Source: Novosphingobium sp. PhB165 | GTDB lineage: Bacteria; Pseudomonadota; Alphaproteobacteria; Sphingomonadales; Sphingomonadaceae | Length of the DNA stretch: 64,000 nt | Assembly: GCF_004341845.1 (NCBI RefSeq) | Contig: NZ_SLVB01000007.1 | Coordinates: forward strand, 1-64,000 | Reading direction: 5' to 3' | Part shown: one piece after another, positions 34,164 to 42,552 of the stretch | Layout: every line of letters starts with the position of its first letter | How positions within the stretch are numbered: the stretch's first letter is position 1 | The notes under the pieces: generated by a model | The model's database searches: none | The model's input: the letters and a program-made list of their open reading frames with translations, nothing else | Told to the model about the DNA's origin: nothing | Translations under genes and position numbers: made by a program

Positions 34164-35375
34164 ATGGACCTTGTTCGAACATCGCCCCCAGGCGAAGCGG
34201 CCTCGCATGATAGCGGCGCCGCGGACGGGACGGCTAACGGCAAGGAACATTTCGAAGTTCTCGACGGTCTGCGCGGCACGGCGGCGATGCTCGTCGTTCT
34301 GTTCCACATCCAGGGCATCACGGTGAACTGGGAGGGCGCGAAAGTCTTCCTCCATCACGCCCCTCTCGCCGTCGATTTCTTCTTCGCGCTTTCGGGTTTC
34401 GTGATCGCCTATGCCTACGACGATCGCTGGAACCGACTCACCACCGGCCGCTTCCTCGCGCTGCGTCTGATCCGGCTGCAGCCGATGGTCATCATCGGCG
34501 TGCTTCTCGGTTTCGTCAGCTATCTGGTCGATCCCTTTGCCGGCACAGCCCAGTCCGCATCGTGGGGCGCCCTGCTGCTTGCGCTGGTCATGAGCCTCCT
34601 CGTGCTGCCGGCGTGGGGTCTGCCAAACCGGTTCGGAGACACGCACCCGCTGAACGGTCCGTGCTGGTCGCTATTTCAGGAGTATATCGGCAACCTCGCC
34701 TATGCGTTCGTACTGCGCCATCTGCCCAGTTGGAGCCTCGCGGCGCTCGCTGCGGTGGGCGCGATCATGCTGACCATGTGCGGCCTGCATTTCGGCTCAC
34801 TCGATCTTGGCTCGGGATGGGATCATTGGTGGGCCGCACCGCTCCGTCTCTGCTACCCGTTCCTGATCGGGCTATGGCTCTATCGGGTGCGCGGCCGCCT
34901 CCCGCGCATTCGCCTCGGACTTCTGTTCCTCTCGGCCGTCCTGATCGTGGCGATTGCCTGCCCGATCCTGCCCGAGGTTGGCGGCATCAAGCTCAACGGC
35001 ATCTATGAAGCCGCATGCGTAATCGTGCTGTTTCCGCTGATCATCGTGACCGGCAGCCATTCCAATGCCGGACAGAGAATGAACCGGCTCTGCAAGGTCA
35101 GCGGGCGGATTTCCTATCCGCTCTACGTTACGCACTTCCCGTTCCTCTACATCTGGATGAACTTCGTGGCGAACGAGCAACCCACGCAGGCGCAGTCCGG
35201 CACGGCGCTGGTGCCGTTCCTCGTTCTGGTGGCGTGGCTGTCGTTGATCTGGTGGGACGAGCCCATCCGCGCTCGCTTGCGCAGCTGGTTGGACCGTAAG
35301 GCCAGGCGTTCGGACATAGATCAGTCCCGCCCCTCGCATAGCGCCGAAATCGCTCCCTCGCCTGCAGCGTCCTAA
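34164..35375 (+). CDS. Acyltransferase-3 family membrane protein
   Basis: A 403-residue integral membrane protein with about ten hydrophobic segments. The family mark LDGLRGTAAMLVVLFHI carries Arg and His spaced R-x10-H; the FFFALSGFVIAYAY segment follows. Such enzymes O-acylate exported polysaccharides, antibiotics or lipids. GGAGAG before ATG 34164 decides the start; an earlier ATG at 34134 lacks a ribosome site. It is close behind the LacI gene and could be in its transcript. The acceptor is unknown. Confidence 0.88.
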   Translation: MDLVRTSPPGEAASHDSGAADGTANGKEHFEVLDGLRGTAAMLVVLFHIQGITVNWEGAKVFLHHAPLAVDFFFALSGFVIAYAYDDRWNRLTTGRFLALRLIRLQPMVIIGVLLGFVSYLVDPFAGTAQSASWGALLLALVMSLLVLPAWGLPNRFGDTHPLNGPCWSLFQEYIGNLAYAFVLRHLPSWSLAALAAVGAIMLTMCGLHFGSLDLGSGWDHWWAAPLRLCYPFLIGLWLYRVRGRLPRIRLGLLFLSAVLIVAIACPILPEVGGIKLNGIYEAACVIVLFPLIIVTGSHSNAGQRMNRLCKVSGRISYPLYVTHFPFLYIWMNFVANEQPTQAQSGTALVPFLVLVAWLSLIWWDEPIRARLRSWLDRKARRSDIDQSRPSHSAEIAPSPAAS

Positions 35376-35500
35376 GACGCGACCAATTTCCCAAAGAGCC
35401 ATATCCGCACGCCGGAGCCTACGGCATTTGGAAACGGAAGACCGGAGCAGTGCATTAAAATACGTTTGCCACGCGAAACGCCCGAGTATACACTGTATAC

Positions 35501-36067
35501 ATGGATACGAGAGCGAGCATCCTTGCCGCCGCCTGGCAGCAATTTGAGGTCAATGGCGAGGCAGGCCTCTCGCTGCGCAAGGTTGCCGGTGCGGTAGGCA
35601 TCACGCCCATGGCGATCTATCGCCACTTCGAAAACAGGCAGGCGCTCATCGATGCCTTGGTCGCCGAGGGCATAGCCGAGTGGCGCAAGAGAGTGGACGC
35701 GATCAGCAGCCGCCCCGCGCGGGCATGGCTGGAAGCAATCGGTGACGCATACCTTGCCTATGCGCTCGAGGCTCCCGCACGCTTCGACGCCGCATTTCTT
35801 GTCTATTCCGACAAGGCCCTGAAGTATCCGGATGATTATCTGGCTGGCGGATCGCCAGCGGTATCGCTGCAAATGCAGCTGATCGCGGAATTTGCGGGCC
35901 CCGAGCGCGCGGGCGAAATCATGGTTGCAATCGCTGCGCTGGGTCAGGGCCTCGTTTCGCTTCACCGGGCGGGACGCGTTACCGGCGATGTCGAGAACTT
36001 CAGGACCTTCTACCGCACCACGATGCGCCGCTTTATCGAAAGTCAGATCAGGGAGGACAAGGCATGA
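35501..36067 (+). CDS. TetR-family regulator
   Basis: A 188-residue repressor with the HTH SILAAAWQQFEVNGEAGLSL and VAGAVGITPMAIYRHFENRQALI. The 5' flank (CGAGTATACACTGTATACATGG) holds the palindrome GTATACACTGTATAC over the likely start region at about 35485-35500, a good autoregulatory operator. Its stop overlaps the Lnt-like gene by four bases, so regulator and membrane enzyme form one unit. Confidence 0.9.
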   Translation: MDTRASILAAAWQQFEVNGEAGLSLRKVAGAVGITPMAIYRHFENRQALIDALVAEGIAEWRKRVDAISSRPARAWLEAIGDAYLAYALEAPARFDAAFLVYSDKALKYPDDYLAGGSPAVSLQMQLIAEFAGPERAGEIMVAIAALGQGLVSLHRAGRVTGDVENFRTFYRTTMRRFIESQIREDKA

Positions 36068-37485
36068 TCGTCTGGCTGGCTGCGACGCTCCTTTCCGGAG
36101 CGGGATTCTTCCTCTCTCTGGGTCTTGGCACGCACTGGTACCTCGCCTGGATCGCGCCAGTTCCGGTGCTGTGGTACGCCTTTTCGGGCAAGCGCGCGGC
36201 TTCGAGTTTCCTTGCCGCCTTCGTCAGTTACGCACTTGGAGCAAGCAACCTGCTGATTGCCTATGGCTCGGTGATGCCCGTAGCCGTGCTTGCGCAGATA
36301 CTATTTGGCCCCGCACTGATTTTCGGGCTGACGGTGATGCTTTCGCGAAAGGTTCACCTAAGGCTCGGGGCGATAGCGGGCGTCCTCGCCTTTGCCGCAG
36401 GGTTCGCGGCAACGGATTTCCTTATCTCCTTCGCCCCTGCTGGCGGGGCAGTAAGTTCGCCCGCCAATTCTCAGATCGACGTGCCGATCATGGCGCAGTC
36501 CGCTGCCTTGGGCGGATTTGCGGCGGTGACTTTCCTGATCGGATTGGTCGCCGCTGCTCTTGCCGAAGGCGCGCGCCGACGCAGCCTTGCCTGGCTCCTC
36601 GCAGCGACCGCGATCTTCACCGCAAACGCCGGTCTGGGCGCGTGGCGCATGACGGGGCAGAGTCAGGGCTCGGTACGCGTGGCGCTGATGGGGAGCAACA
36701 ACCTCGCCGCTAACACCGACGCGCTGGACGAGGCGCGAACAGGGCAGATCTTTGCGGCATACGCCAAGGCGATCCGCGCTCTTGCCGGAAAGCACGTGGC
36801 GGTCGTCTTGCTACCGGAAAACAGTACCCGTCTGGGGCCGGAATGGGCGCAGGCGGCACTTGCGCCCGTGGATGCCGCTGCGCGTGAAATCGGCGCCATT
36901 GCGCTGGTCGGCTACAACGGCGATTTCGCCGGCGCGCGGCGCAATCTTGTTACTGCGGTGGGCGCAGACGCGCGCAATGCGACTTACGCCAAGCGGCACC
37001 TGGTGGTCGGCTTGGAAACCCCCGATTTCACGCCCGGTACCACTTCGCTGACGCTGCCGGGCGGCGTGATGCCGGAAATCTGCAAGGACATGGATTTTCA
37101 GGCGACGATCCGGAAGGATGCAGCGGCGAACCATCCGATGATGTTTGCGGTGCCCGCATGGGATTTCGGACGCGATGCCTGGGCACATGCCAGACCCGCA
37201 ATACTACGCTCGATCGAGACCGGCACGCCTCTTGCGCGCAGCGCGCGGGATGGGCTGCTCACACTGAATGACCGTTACGGCCGAGTGTTGGTGAAGCAGC
37301 CGGTTCGAGAGGGATTGACCGTCGCCATTGGTGACTTGCCCGTTGCTGGCAGGGGCGGCGAAACACTCTACGCCCGGGTCGGAGACGCCTTTGCGTGGGT
37401 GTGCCTTGCCGTGACGTTAGGCCTTGCGATCATGGCAATGACAATCCGGCGTCCATCATGTGAACTGGCATCTGCCCGAACCTGA
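36064..37485 (+). CDS. Apolipoprotein N-acyltransferase-like membrane enzyme
   Basis: A 473-residue protein with the layout of Lnt: about six N-terminal membrane segments, a nitrilase-fold periplasmic domain at about 203-440 and a last membrane helix at about 447-465. The Glu-Lys-Cys triad is present: Glu252 in VVLLPENSTRL, Lys310 in YAKRHLVVGLE, Cys340 in GGVMPEICKDMDF. True Lnt enzymes have ICYE around the cysteine; here it is EICKD, and the N-terminal membrane part is short. With its own TetR gene overlapping by four bases it is probably a regulated paralogue, acylating a special lipoprotein or another amine, rather than the housekeeping Lnt. Confidence 0.8.
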   Translation: MIVWLAATLLSGAGFFLSLGLGTHWYLAWIAPVPVLWYAFSGKRAASSFLAAFVSYALGASNLLIAYGSVMPVAVLAQILFGPALIFGLTVMLSRKVHLRLGAIAGVLAFAAGFAATDFLISFAPAGGAVSSPANSQIDVPIMAQSAALGGFAAVTFLIGLVAAALAEGARRRSLAWLLAATAIFTANAGLGAWRMTGQSQGSVRVALMGSNNLAANTDALDEARTGQIFAAYAKAIRALAGKHVAVVLLPENSTRLGPEWAQAALAPVDAAAREIGAIALVGYNGDFAGARRNLVTAVGADARNATYAKRHLVVGLETPDFTPGTTSLTLPGGVMPEICKDMDFQATIRKDAAANHPMMFAVPAWDFGRDAWAHARPAILRSIETGTPLARSARDGLLTLNDRYGRVLVKQPVREGLTVAIGDLPVAGRGGETLYARVGDAFAWVCLAVTLGLAIMAMTIRRPSCELASART

Positions 37486-37576
37486 TCCGGCGTTTTCGCA
37501 AGAAGGCGTCCGAAGCTCGATTTGAGCGCAGGTCAGCAGCGCCAGACTGACGTCCTCCCCAGCATGTATTGCCGAT

Positions 37577-37924
37577 TCAACTCTCGCCGATGTGGATGGC
37601 CAGCCAGATCGTCGGTGAAGCAGTATAGGTTACGAGGTGCGGCGTACCGGCGGGAATCAGCAAGTGCTCTCCAACCGCGAGTGCATGCCGCTCAAGACCG
37701 TTCAGCATGAGTTCGGCAGCGCCTTCGAGCACGAGAACCCACTCGTCCCAGTCCTGTTGGTAAGGCTGTTCCGGAGGCGTCACATGACCATGCGAGACGA
37801 TCCGTTCGATTCGAATACCGGGCCGCCGCAGCAGGTCCTCGAACCGCTCGTCCGCCTCGAACCCTTGCTCTACGACAAAGAGATTGGAAGGTGGCATTTC
37901 TGTCCGATCCGCGCCTTGATCCAT
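37577..37924 (-). CDS. Small cupin-domain protein
   Basis: A 115-residue single cupin barrel: RIERIVSHGHVTPPEQPYQQ, DWDEWVLVLEGAAELML and GEHLLIPAGTPHLVTYT contain the metal-binding His/Glu pattern of the two cupin motifs. I chose ATG 37924; an ATG at 38038 would run into the metallo-beta-lactamase-fold gene. Small cupins of this type are common sensors or isomerases without known substrate. Confidence 0.75.
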   Translation of the reverse strand: MDQGADRTEMPPSNLFVVEQGFEADERFEDLLRRPGIRIERIVSHGHVTPPEQPYQQDWDEWVLVLEGAAELMLNGLERHALAVGEHLLIPAGTPHLVTYTASPTIWLAIHIGES

Positions 37925-37994
37925 CGTCTCGACTATGTCCACCAGCCTGGGAAATGAAAAGGCAAGGATGACGTCCCGGCCGCTTTCGGATTCG

Positions 37995-38920
37995 TTATGA
38001 AGGATGGGCCGGGCGGGGGTAGAGGATGAAATCGGCATGCCGATCGATCACCGGCGGAACATCTGCGTGTTCAACAGCGCGCTGAAGTTCGTAGATGGCA
38101 GAGGGAGGCAACGGTAGCGGATGCTCGGCGGGATGCGCGGGCGCGCGCATCGGGTAGTCCTGCCCCGAGACGGACGTCATTTCGATATGGGCTCCGAGCA
38201 ATGCGCGGATCGGGTGACTTTTGGAGAAGGCGGCAAGCCGTTCCACACTCTCGCGAAACTCGTCGAAATGATCGATCGGAACATAAAGCCTGCCAGGGTA
38301 GAGCATGTCGCCGGAAAAAAGCAGCCGGGTTCCGGGGTCATAGACCATGATGTGCGCCGGCTCGTGTCCGGGCGTCGGAATTATATCCAGGACCCGGCCG
38401 CCAAGATCGAAGTGGCCGATGTCACGGGGCCAGTCCGCCATCCGGAAATAGGCCGAAACTTGCGCGGGTGTATGACCAACTACCTCCGTATCTGGCCTGT
38501 CCCGGAATTCGCCGTCACCGCTGACGTGATCACCATGGCCATGAGAATGGGCCACAGTCAGGTGAACCGGGCGGTTGCCATTCCTGCGCTGCCATTCGCC
38601 GATCAGGCGATCCACCGTAGGCCGGATCCGCAGCCCCCCGGCGCCGCTGTCGAGAAGGAGCGCCCGGTCGCGACCGAACAGCAAATAGAGGAAAGGCGCC
38701 TCGAAGTTGGTTTGCACGGATGGCGGATCACGAAGGTATCTGCGTCGATGCGTTGCACCTGCGTCTCGGGCTCATTCGCGGATGTGCCATCAATCCATTT
38801 GGAAAATCGAGGCGGGTCGTATCGCATATCGGCGGCGGCGAGCGGAGACGCCGTTCCGCATACCAGCAGCAGGGATTGCAGGGCCATTATAAGAGCGGAA
38901 GAGCTAGCTTTACCTGTCAT
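37995..38920 (-). pseudogene. Secreted metallo-beta-lactamase-fold hydrolase, broken by a frameshift
   Basis: Two overlapping frames together make one exported MBL-fold protein. From ATG 38920 the first frame gives a signal peptide (MTGKASSSALIMALQSLLLV) and DMRYDPPRFSKWIDGTSAN through QRIDADTFVIRHPCK. The second frame picks up at about 38718 with TNFEAPFLYLLFGRDRALLLDSGAGG, the HSHGHGDHVSG metal motif, TPGHEPAHIMVYD and FSGDMLYPGRLYV. One missing base in the GCAAACC run near 38710-38718 explains the shift: restoring it would join R-H-P-C-K to T-N-F-E-A. It is either a real inactivating mutation or an assembly error. All catalytic residues of the fold lie in the second frame. Confidence 0.75.
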
Positions 38921-38967
38921 TTCCGCAGCGTAGAAGCGATTGTCGTTTTCACAAAGCTCGTTTCCCT

Positions 38968-39200
38968 ATGCGCCTTGGCCCTGCCCCTCCAATCTGGATA
39001 CGGTGGAATAGTACGGACGCGCGCCGCACGAAAGCTACGTTGACCGCAAGACTTCGGCCCCGATCGGCCTCTGGCGAGGCGCTGTGGCCGATCAGAACCA
39101 CGACTATATCCGTCCGCAAGAGATCGGCAACAAGGTCGACGTGCGATGGATGGAACTGTGGGGCGCGGGGGCCCCGGCACATTTGGAAATAAACGATTGA
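38968..39200 (+). pseudogene. Relic of a GH2 beta-galactosidase (C-terminal region)
   Basis: In the frame through 39003 the DNA reads SNLDTVE, stop, YGRAPHESYVDRKTSAP, IGLWRGAVADQNHDYIRPQE, IGNKVDVRWMELWGAG. This is the small-chain region of LacZ-type enzymes (YGRGPHEnYxDRKtGA, YxRPQExGNKtDVRW). The in-frame TAG at 39009-39011 stands where Trp (TGG) is expected, and the start of the match (MRLG from 38968) is in another frame. Only about 75 codons of a roughly 1000-codon gene remain. The rest of 38921-39314 shows nothing further. Confidence 0.75.
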
Positions 39201-39314
39201 AGGCAGCCACTCGGCTTACCTCGACGCTGGCCGCTGAAATTGGGGCTTCTGGCCGTCCTGATACCCCATTCATTCATCAAGTTGATCTCCGCGCCTGTCC
39301 GACGCCGAGCTGGA

Positions 39315-39941
39315 TCAAGCTGTTGCGCTAGGCAGATCCCCAGGCTCCGCCCGACTTTCCACTATCCGGTCGATCAGACCCCATTCAACTGCTTCCTGGG
39401 CGGTCATAAAGTGATCGCGGTCCATGGCGCGCTCAAACTCTTCGTAGCTGCGACTGCAATGCTTGGCATAGAGACTGGTGACCCGGTTCTTGGTCCGCTG
39501 AATTTCCTCGGCGTGGATGAGAATGTCGGACACCTTGCCCTGCGCGCCGCCGGACGGCTGATGAATGAGGATGCTCGCATTGGGGAGCGCAGCCCGCTCG
39601 CCGGGTGCGCCGGCCATCAAGAGAAAGGAGCCCATCGAATAGGCCGTGCCCATGCACAACGTGTGCACCGGCGCGCGAATATACTGGATGGTGTCATACA
39701 TGGCGAGGCCGCTGGTGATGACGCCGCCCGGCGAATTAATGTAGAGGCTGATGGGTTTCCCGGGATTTTCGGCCTCCAGGAACAATAACTGCGCACAGAC
39801 AAGCGCAGATACGGTGTCGTTCACCTCACCGTTGAGGAAGATTATCCGCTCTCGTAGCAATCGGGAGTAGATGTCGAAAGACCGCTCTCCCCGGCTGGAT
39901 TGCTCGATGACCATGGGGACGAGTTGCATCGCTTCGCGCAT
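39315..39941 (-). CDS. clpP: ClpP-type protease subunit (non-canonical copy)
   Basis: A 208-residue ATP-dependent Clp proteolytic subunit. Catalytic Ser in CMGTAYSMGSFLLMAG, His in NASILIHQPSGGAQG and Asp in MDRDHFMTAQEAVEWG are all kept. MREAMQLVPMVIEQSSRGE is the usual start, so ATG 39941 is used. The context of Ser differs from the common GQAASMGA, and there is no clpX or tig beside it, so I take it as a second ClpP paralogue rather than the main one. Second ClpP copies may form mixed rings. Confidence 0.88.
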   Translation of the reverse strand: MREAMQLVPMVIEQSSRGERSFDIYSRLLRERIIFLNGEVNDTVSALVCAQLLFLEAENPGKPISLYINSPGGVITSGLAMYDTIQYIRAPVHTLCMGTAYSMGSFLLMAGAPGERAALPNASILIHQPSGGAQGKVSDILIHAEEIQRTKNRVTSLYAKHCSRSYEEFERAMDRDHFMTAQEAVEWGLIDRIVESRAEPGDLPSATA

Positions 39942-39987
39942 TTGGCGAACTCCTGACTTCCGTGATGTGTGTGGGAGTCGTGTCCGG

Positions 39988-40347
39988 TCAGGCTGCAAGC
40001 ATGACGGGCGAGCCGTTGGTGTTGGCAGCAGCCTTGATCATCCGATCGATCCGCGCATCCGCAAGCTCGTGAATGATCCGCAGGCTCGTTCCGCCGTCGT
40101 CGTTGGCCGCAATCCGGAAGGTGACGAGACTTTCCAGATATGGCGGCGTACTTTCCCGCATCCGGTAGCTGACTGACTCTCCCAGTATCATGGCCGCCGC
40201 TCGCGGATCGGCCAAGTCCTTGGCTGGCAGCCAATGTGCACGAAAGTCGGGATTGGTGATCGCGCGCCAGACCTTGTGAGGCGGCTCATCAATGTCATAG
40301 ATGAACGAGAGGGTTTTGCCTTGATCGTCGGTGTTTCTCTCGGTCAT
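39988..40347 (-). CDS. SRPBCC (AHSA1-like) protein
   Basis: A 119-residue START-like protein: FIYDIDEPPHKVWRAITNP, FRAHWLPAKDL, ESLVTFRIAANDDGGTSLRI. These helix-grip proteins bind a hydrophobic ligand. The start overlaps the ArsR gene stop by four bases, a common pairing in which the SRPBCC protein is the regulator's target. The tail is Ala-rich and somewhat short. Confidence 0.82.
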   Translation of the reverse strand: MTERNTDDQGKTLSFIYDIDEPPHKVWRAITNPDFRAHWLPAKDLADPRAAAMILGESVSYRMRESTPPYLESLVTFRIAANDDGGTSLRIIHELADARIDRMIKAAANTNGSPVMLAA

Positions 40348-40658
40348 GGTTCCATATCCTTCAGCAAGGATTTGAGGGCATCGACCCGTTCCGGCCAGTA
40401 AACGCGATATTTCGCGAGCCACCCGGCAAGCGCGGCAAGACCGTCCGGATCCACCTCGTAGTTGACAAAGCGGCCCTGTCGTTCTTCTCGGACTAGCTTG
40501 GCATTCCGCAGAACCGATAGATGCTGCGACATCGCCGGTTGGCTGATCGTCATGCCATTGCGCAAAGCGCTGGCATTCATGCGCCCCGCCGCCAACTTCT
40601 CGAAGATTGCGCAGCGGGTCGGATCGGCCAGAGCTTTGAAGATGTCGTTCTCGATCAT
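40344..40658 (-). CDS. ArsR-family regulator
   Basis: A 104-residue winged-helix regulator: FKALADPTRCAIFEKLAAG, TISQPAMSQHLSVLRNAKLV, EERQGRFVNYEVDPDGL. The cysteine pair of metal-sensing ArsR proteins is missing, so it is likely not a metal sensor. ATG 40658 opens at the family's normal N terminus. It is coupled to the SRPBCC gene and probably autoregulates the pair. Confidence 0.88.
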   Translation of the reverse strand: MIENDIFKALADPTRCAIFEKLAAGRMNASALRNGMTISQPAMSQHLSVLRNAKLVREERQGRFVNYEVDPDGLAALAGWLAKYRVYWPERVDALKSLLKDMEP

Positions 40659-40996
40659 GCCAACACATAAGCCTACACTTATCCGATTCGCAAGCCCTGA
40701 TATGAACTTTGAAGAAGTGAGTGCGCCGAGACGCTTTACTTTCTTCAATCGCGCACCGCTCCGATCGCTCACCCCTCCAGGTTTCGCCGGCAACCAATCG
40801 TCCGCCTCTTGCGTGAGATATGTTCAGGCTGCGTGGTTTTGACCTGGCTGAACGGCGGTCCGGGATCGACTGCGCAGCACAGCAGCGTTGGCTCGATCTC
40901 GCCAACTATTCGGCCGTTCGCCGCCGAAAGCGCCCTCCCCGAAACCGGCTGCTACCACATCCCGCTCGCTATCGACCATGACGAGCGGCGAGGATT
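40659..40996. other. Intergenic region, possible S10-peptidase-like trace
   Basis: About 340 bases between the ArsR start and the LysR stop. The only hint of former coding sequence is VVLTWLNGGPGSTA on the plus strand at about 40832-40875, which resembles the WLNGGPGSS string of serine carboxypeptidases; it does not extend convincingly. The ArsR promoter should be in 40660-40720, which is AT-richer. Confidence 0.35.
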
Positions 40997-42244
40997 CTAG
41001 CCAAACCGGAACGGTTCGGCCTCGCCCGTTTTCCCGGTTTCCCATGCGTCACAAACTTGTCGAAAGGTTTCCACAAAAGCGGCCTGTAACTTGGTGGGTT
41101 GCCAGTCTGTACGGGTTGTGATTCCGATCCGGCGCTGCAACGTCAAACCGCCGCCAAATATGCGTGTCAGCAATCCTGCGCGCGCCTCGAACAGGAATTG
41201 ATCCGGTGAGAGCAGTGTCAGCCAATCGCCTTCCAGCATCAGGCCCCGGATGACCAGCAAAGATCCGCATTCGATCCGCAGCTTGGGAGGCGCGAGACCG
41301 CGCGACGTGAACATCTCTTCCCAGCGCTTTCGTCCGGGCGTTCCGCCGGCCGAAATGACCCATGGAAATTCCAGCAGCATCTCGAATTCAAATTTTCGCC
41401 CGGCGAGCGGATGTCCGGACCGCGCGACAATGACGGGATCGTCGGAGAACAGTCCTTCCTGGGTGACATCGGCCACGGGCAGCGGATCGCGCAGCGCACC
41501 CACCAGAATGTCCAGTTCGCCGTGGCGCAGGCTGTTGAGGAGTTCAGGATAGGGCCCCTCGACGACGCTTACCTGAGCATCGGCATAGATATGTGCGAAA
41601 CGGGCAAGCGATTGCGGCAGGAGGACTGCCTTGGCCACAGGCATCGTCCCTATCCTGACACGTCCGCCACCTTGTGAATGGAGCGCACTGAGTTCGTCGA
41701 TACCCGCCTCAAGCTCGGCGCGGACGAGCCGGACAAAGCGCAGGAAACGCGCCGCCGTCGGAGTCGAGACCACGGTCCTGCCCTGCCGCTCCAGCAGGGG
41801 CACGCCCAGGTGTTCTTCCAGCTCGCGGGCCGAGCGATGGAGCGCAGGCTGCGATAGCTGGGCACGCTCCGAAGCCAGTGCGAAACTGCCGGCTTCGTCC
41901 ACCGCCATAAGCGTCCGAAGCTGCCCGAGCGTGATGCGCCGTTCGATATTGGGGAGCACGGGCAGGCGGGCGCTGCGCCGAAGGACCCGGCCGCCGCGCT
42001 CAAGATAGGACAGCGCACGCTCGATACGCGCGGTCATGCGGCGCCCGGCCTCGGTCGGCTGCACCCCGGAGGGCTGACGGTCCAGCAGAACATAGCCGAG
42101 CTGGCTTTCCAGGCTAGCCACCGCTTGCGTCACGGCGGGCTGGGAAAGGTGCAGTTCCTTGGATGCCCCGCTGATGGAGCCCAGCCGCGCAGCAACAGCC
42201 AGCGCGTCGAGGTGGCGGAGGTTCAGGCGCATCGGGTCGATCAT
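40997..42244 (-). CDS. LysR-family regulator with two HTH domains
   Basis: A 415-residue LysR-type protein, about 100 longer than usual. It has two complete winged-helix segments. The first is LNLRHLDALAVAARLGSISG, ASKELHLSQPAVTQAVASLE and GYVLLDRQPSGVQPTEAGRR (about residues 7-70). The second is ITLGQLRTLMAVDEAGSFAL, SERAQLSQPALHRSARELEE and GVPLLERQGRTVVSTPTAAR (about 98-160). An effector domain follows (VRIGTMPVAKAVLLPQSLARF). ATG 42244 opens at the first HTH. It is divergent from the dicarboxylate symporter and porin genes, which it probably controls. Confidence 0.9.
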   Translation of the reverse strand: MIDPMRLNLRHLDALAVAARLGSISGASKELHLSQPAVTQAVASLESQLGYVLLDRQPSGVQPTEAGRRMTARIERALSYLERGGRVLRRSARLPVLPNIERRITLGQLRTLMAVDEAGSFALASERAQLSQPALHRSARELEEHLGVPLLERQGRTVVSTPTAARFLRFVRLVRAELEAGIDELSALHSQGGGRVRIGTMPVAKAVLLPQSLARFAHIYADAQVSVVEGPYPELLNSLRHGELDILVGALRDPLPVADVTQEGLFSDDPVIVARSGHPLAGRKFEFEMLLEFPWVISAGGTPGRKRWEEMFTSRGLAPPKLRIECGSLLVIRGLMLEGDWLTLLSPDQFLFEARAGLLTRIFGGGLTLQRRIGITTRTDWQPTKLQAAFVETFRQVCDAWETGKTGEAEPFRFG

Positions 42245-42274
42245 TGGGACTTCAGCTTTGCTTATGGATGGGTT

Positions 42275-42297
42275 GCATTTCGACGTTGCCGGAATGC
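42275..42297. promoter_or_regulatory. Putative LysR-type operator
   Basis: GCATT at 42275-42279 and AATGC at 42293-42297 are inverted with 13 bases between; inner bases are also partly symmetric (8 of 11 paired). It lies about 30 bases before the LysR start in the divergent 308-base gap to the symporter gene, a normal autoregulatory site. It is a visual call only. Confidence 0.35.
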
Positions 42298-42552
42298 GCT
42301 CACTGCCGTGTAGATAGGACAACACACGGGTTGAGGATACAATCGAGCGAATGCTTGAGCTTATGGTCACGAATGAACGGAACGGTGAATTGTTGCCTGT
42401 GCGCGGCGAGCCGACTTGCGCAGGCAGACACGGATCGTCCCGGCCATTCCGGATTTGCCGAGCCCAACTCATTCGCCGCTAAACAGCCGTTGTTCGCGAA
42501 CGGCACAGCTTCAATCCGATGGGTCGCCAAAAACGAAACAAGAAGCTGAGTT

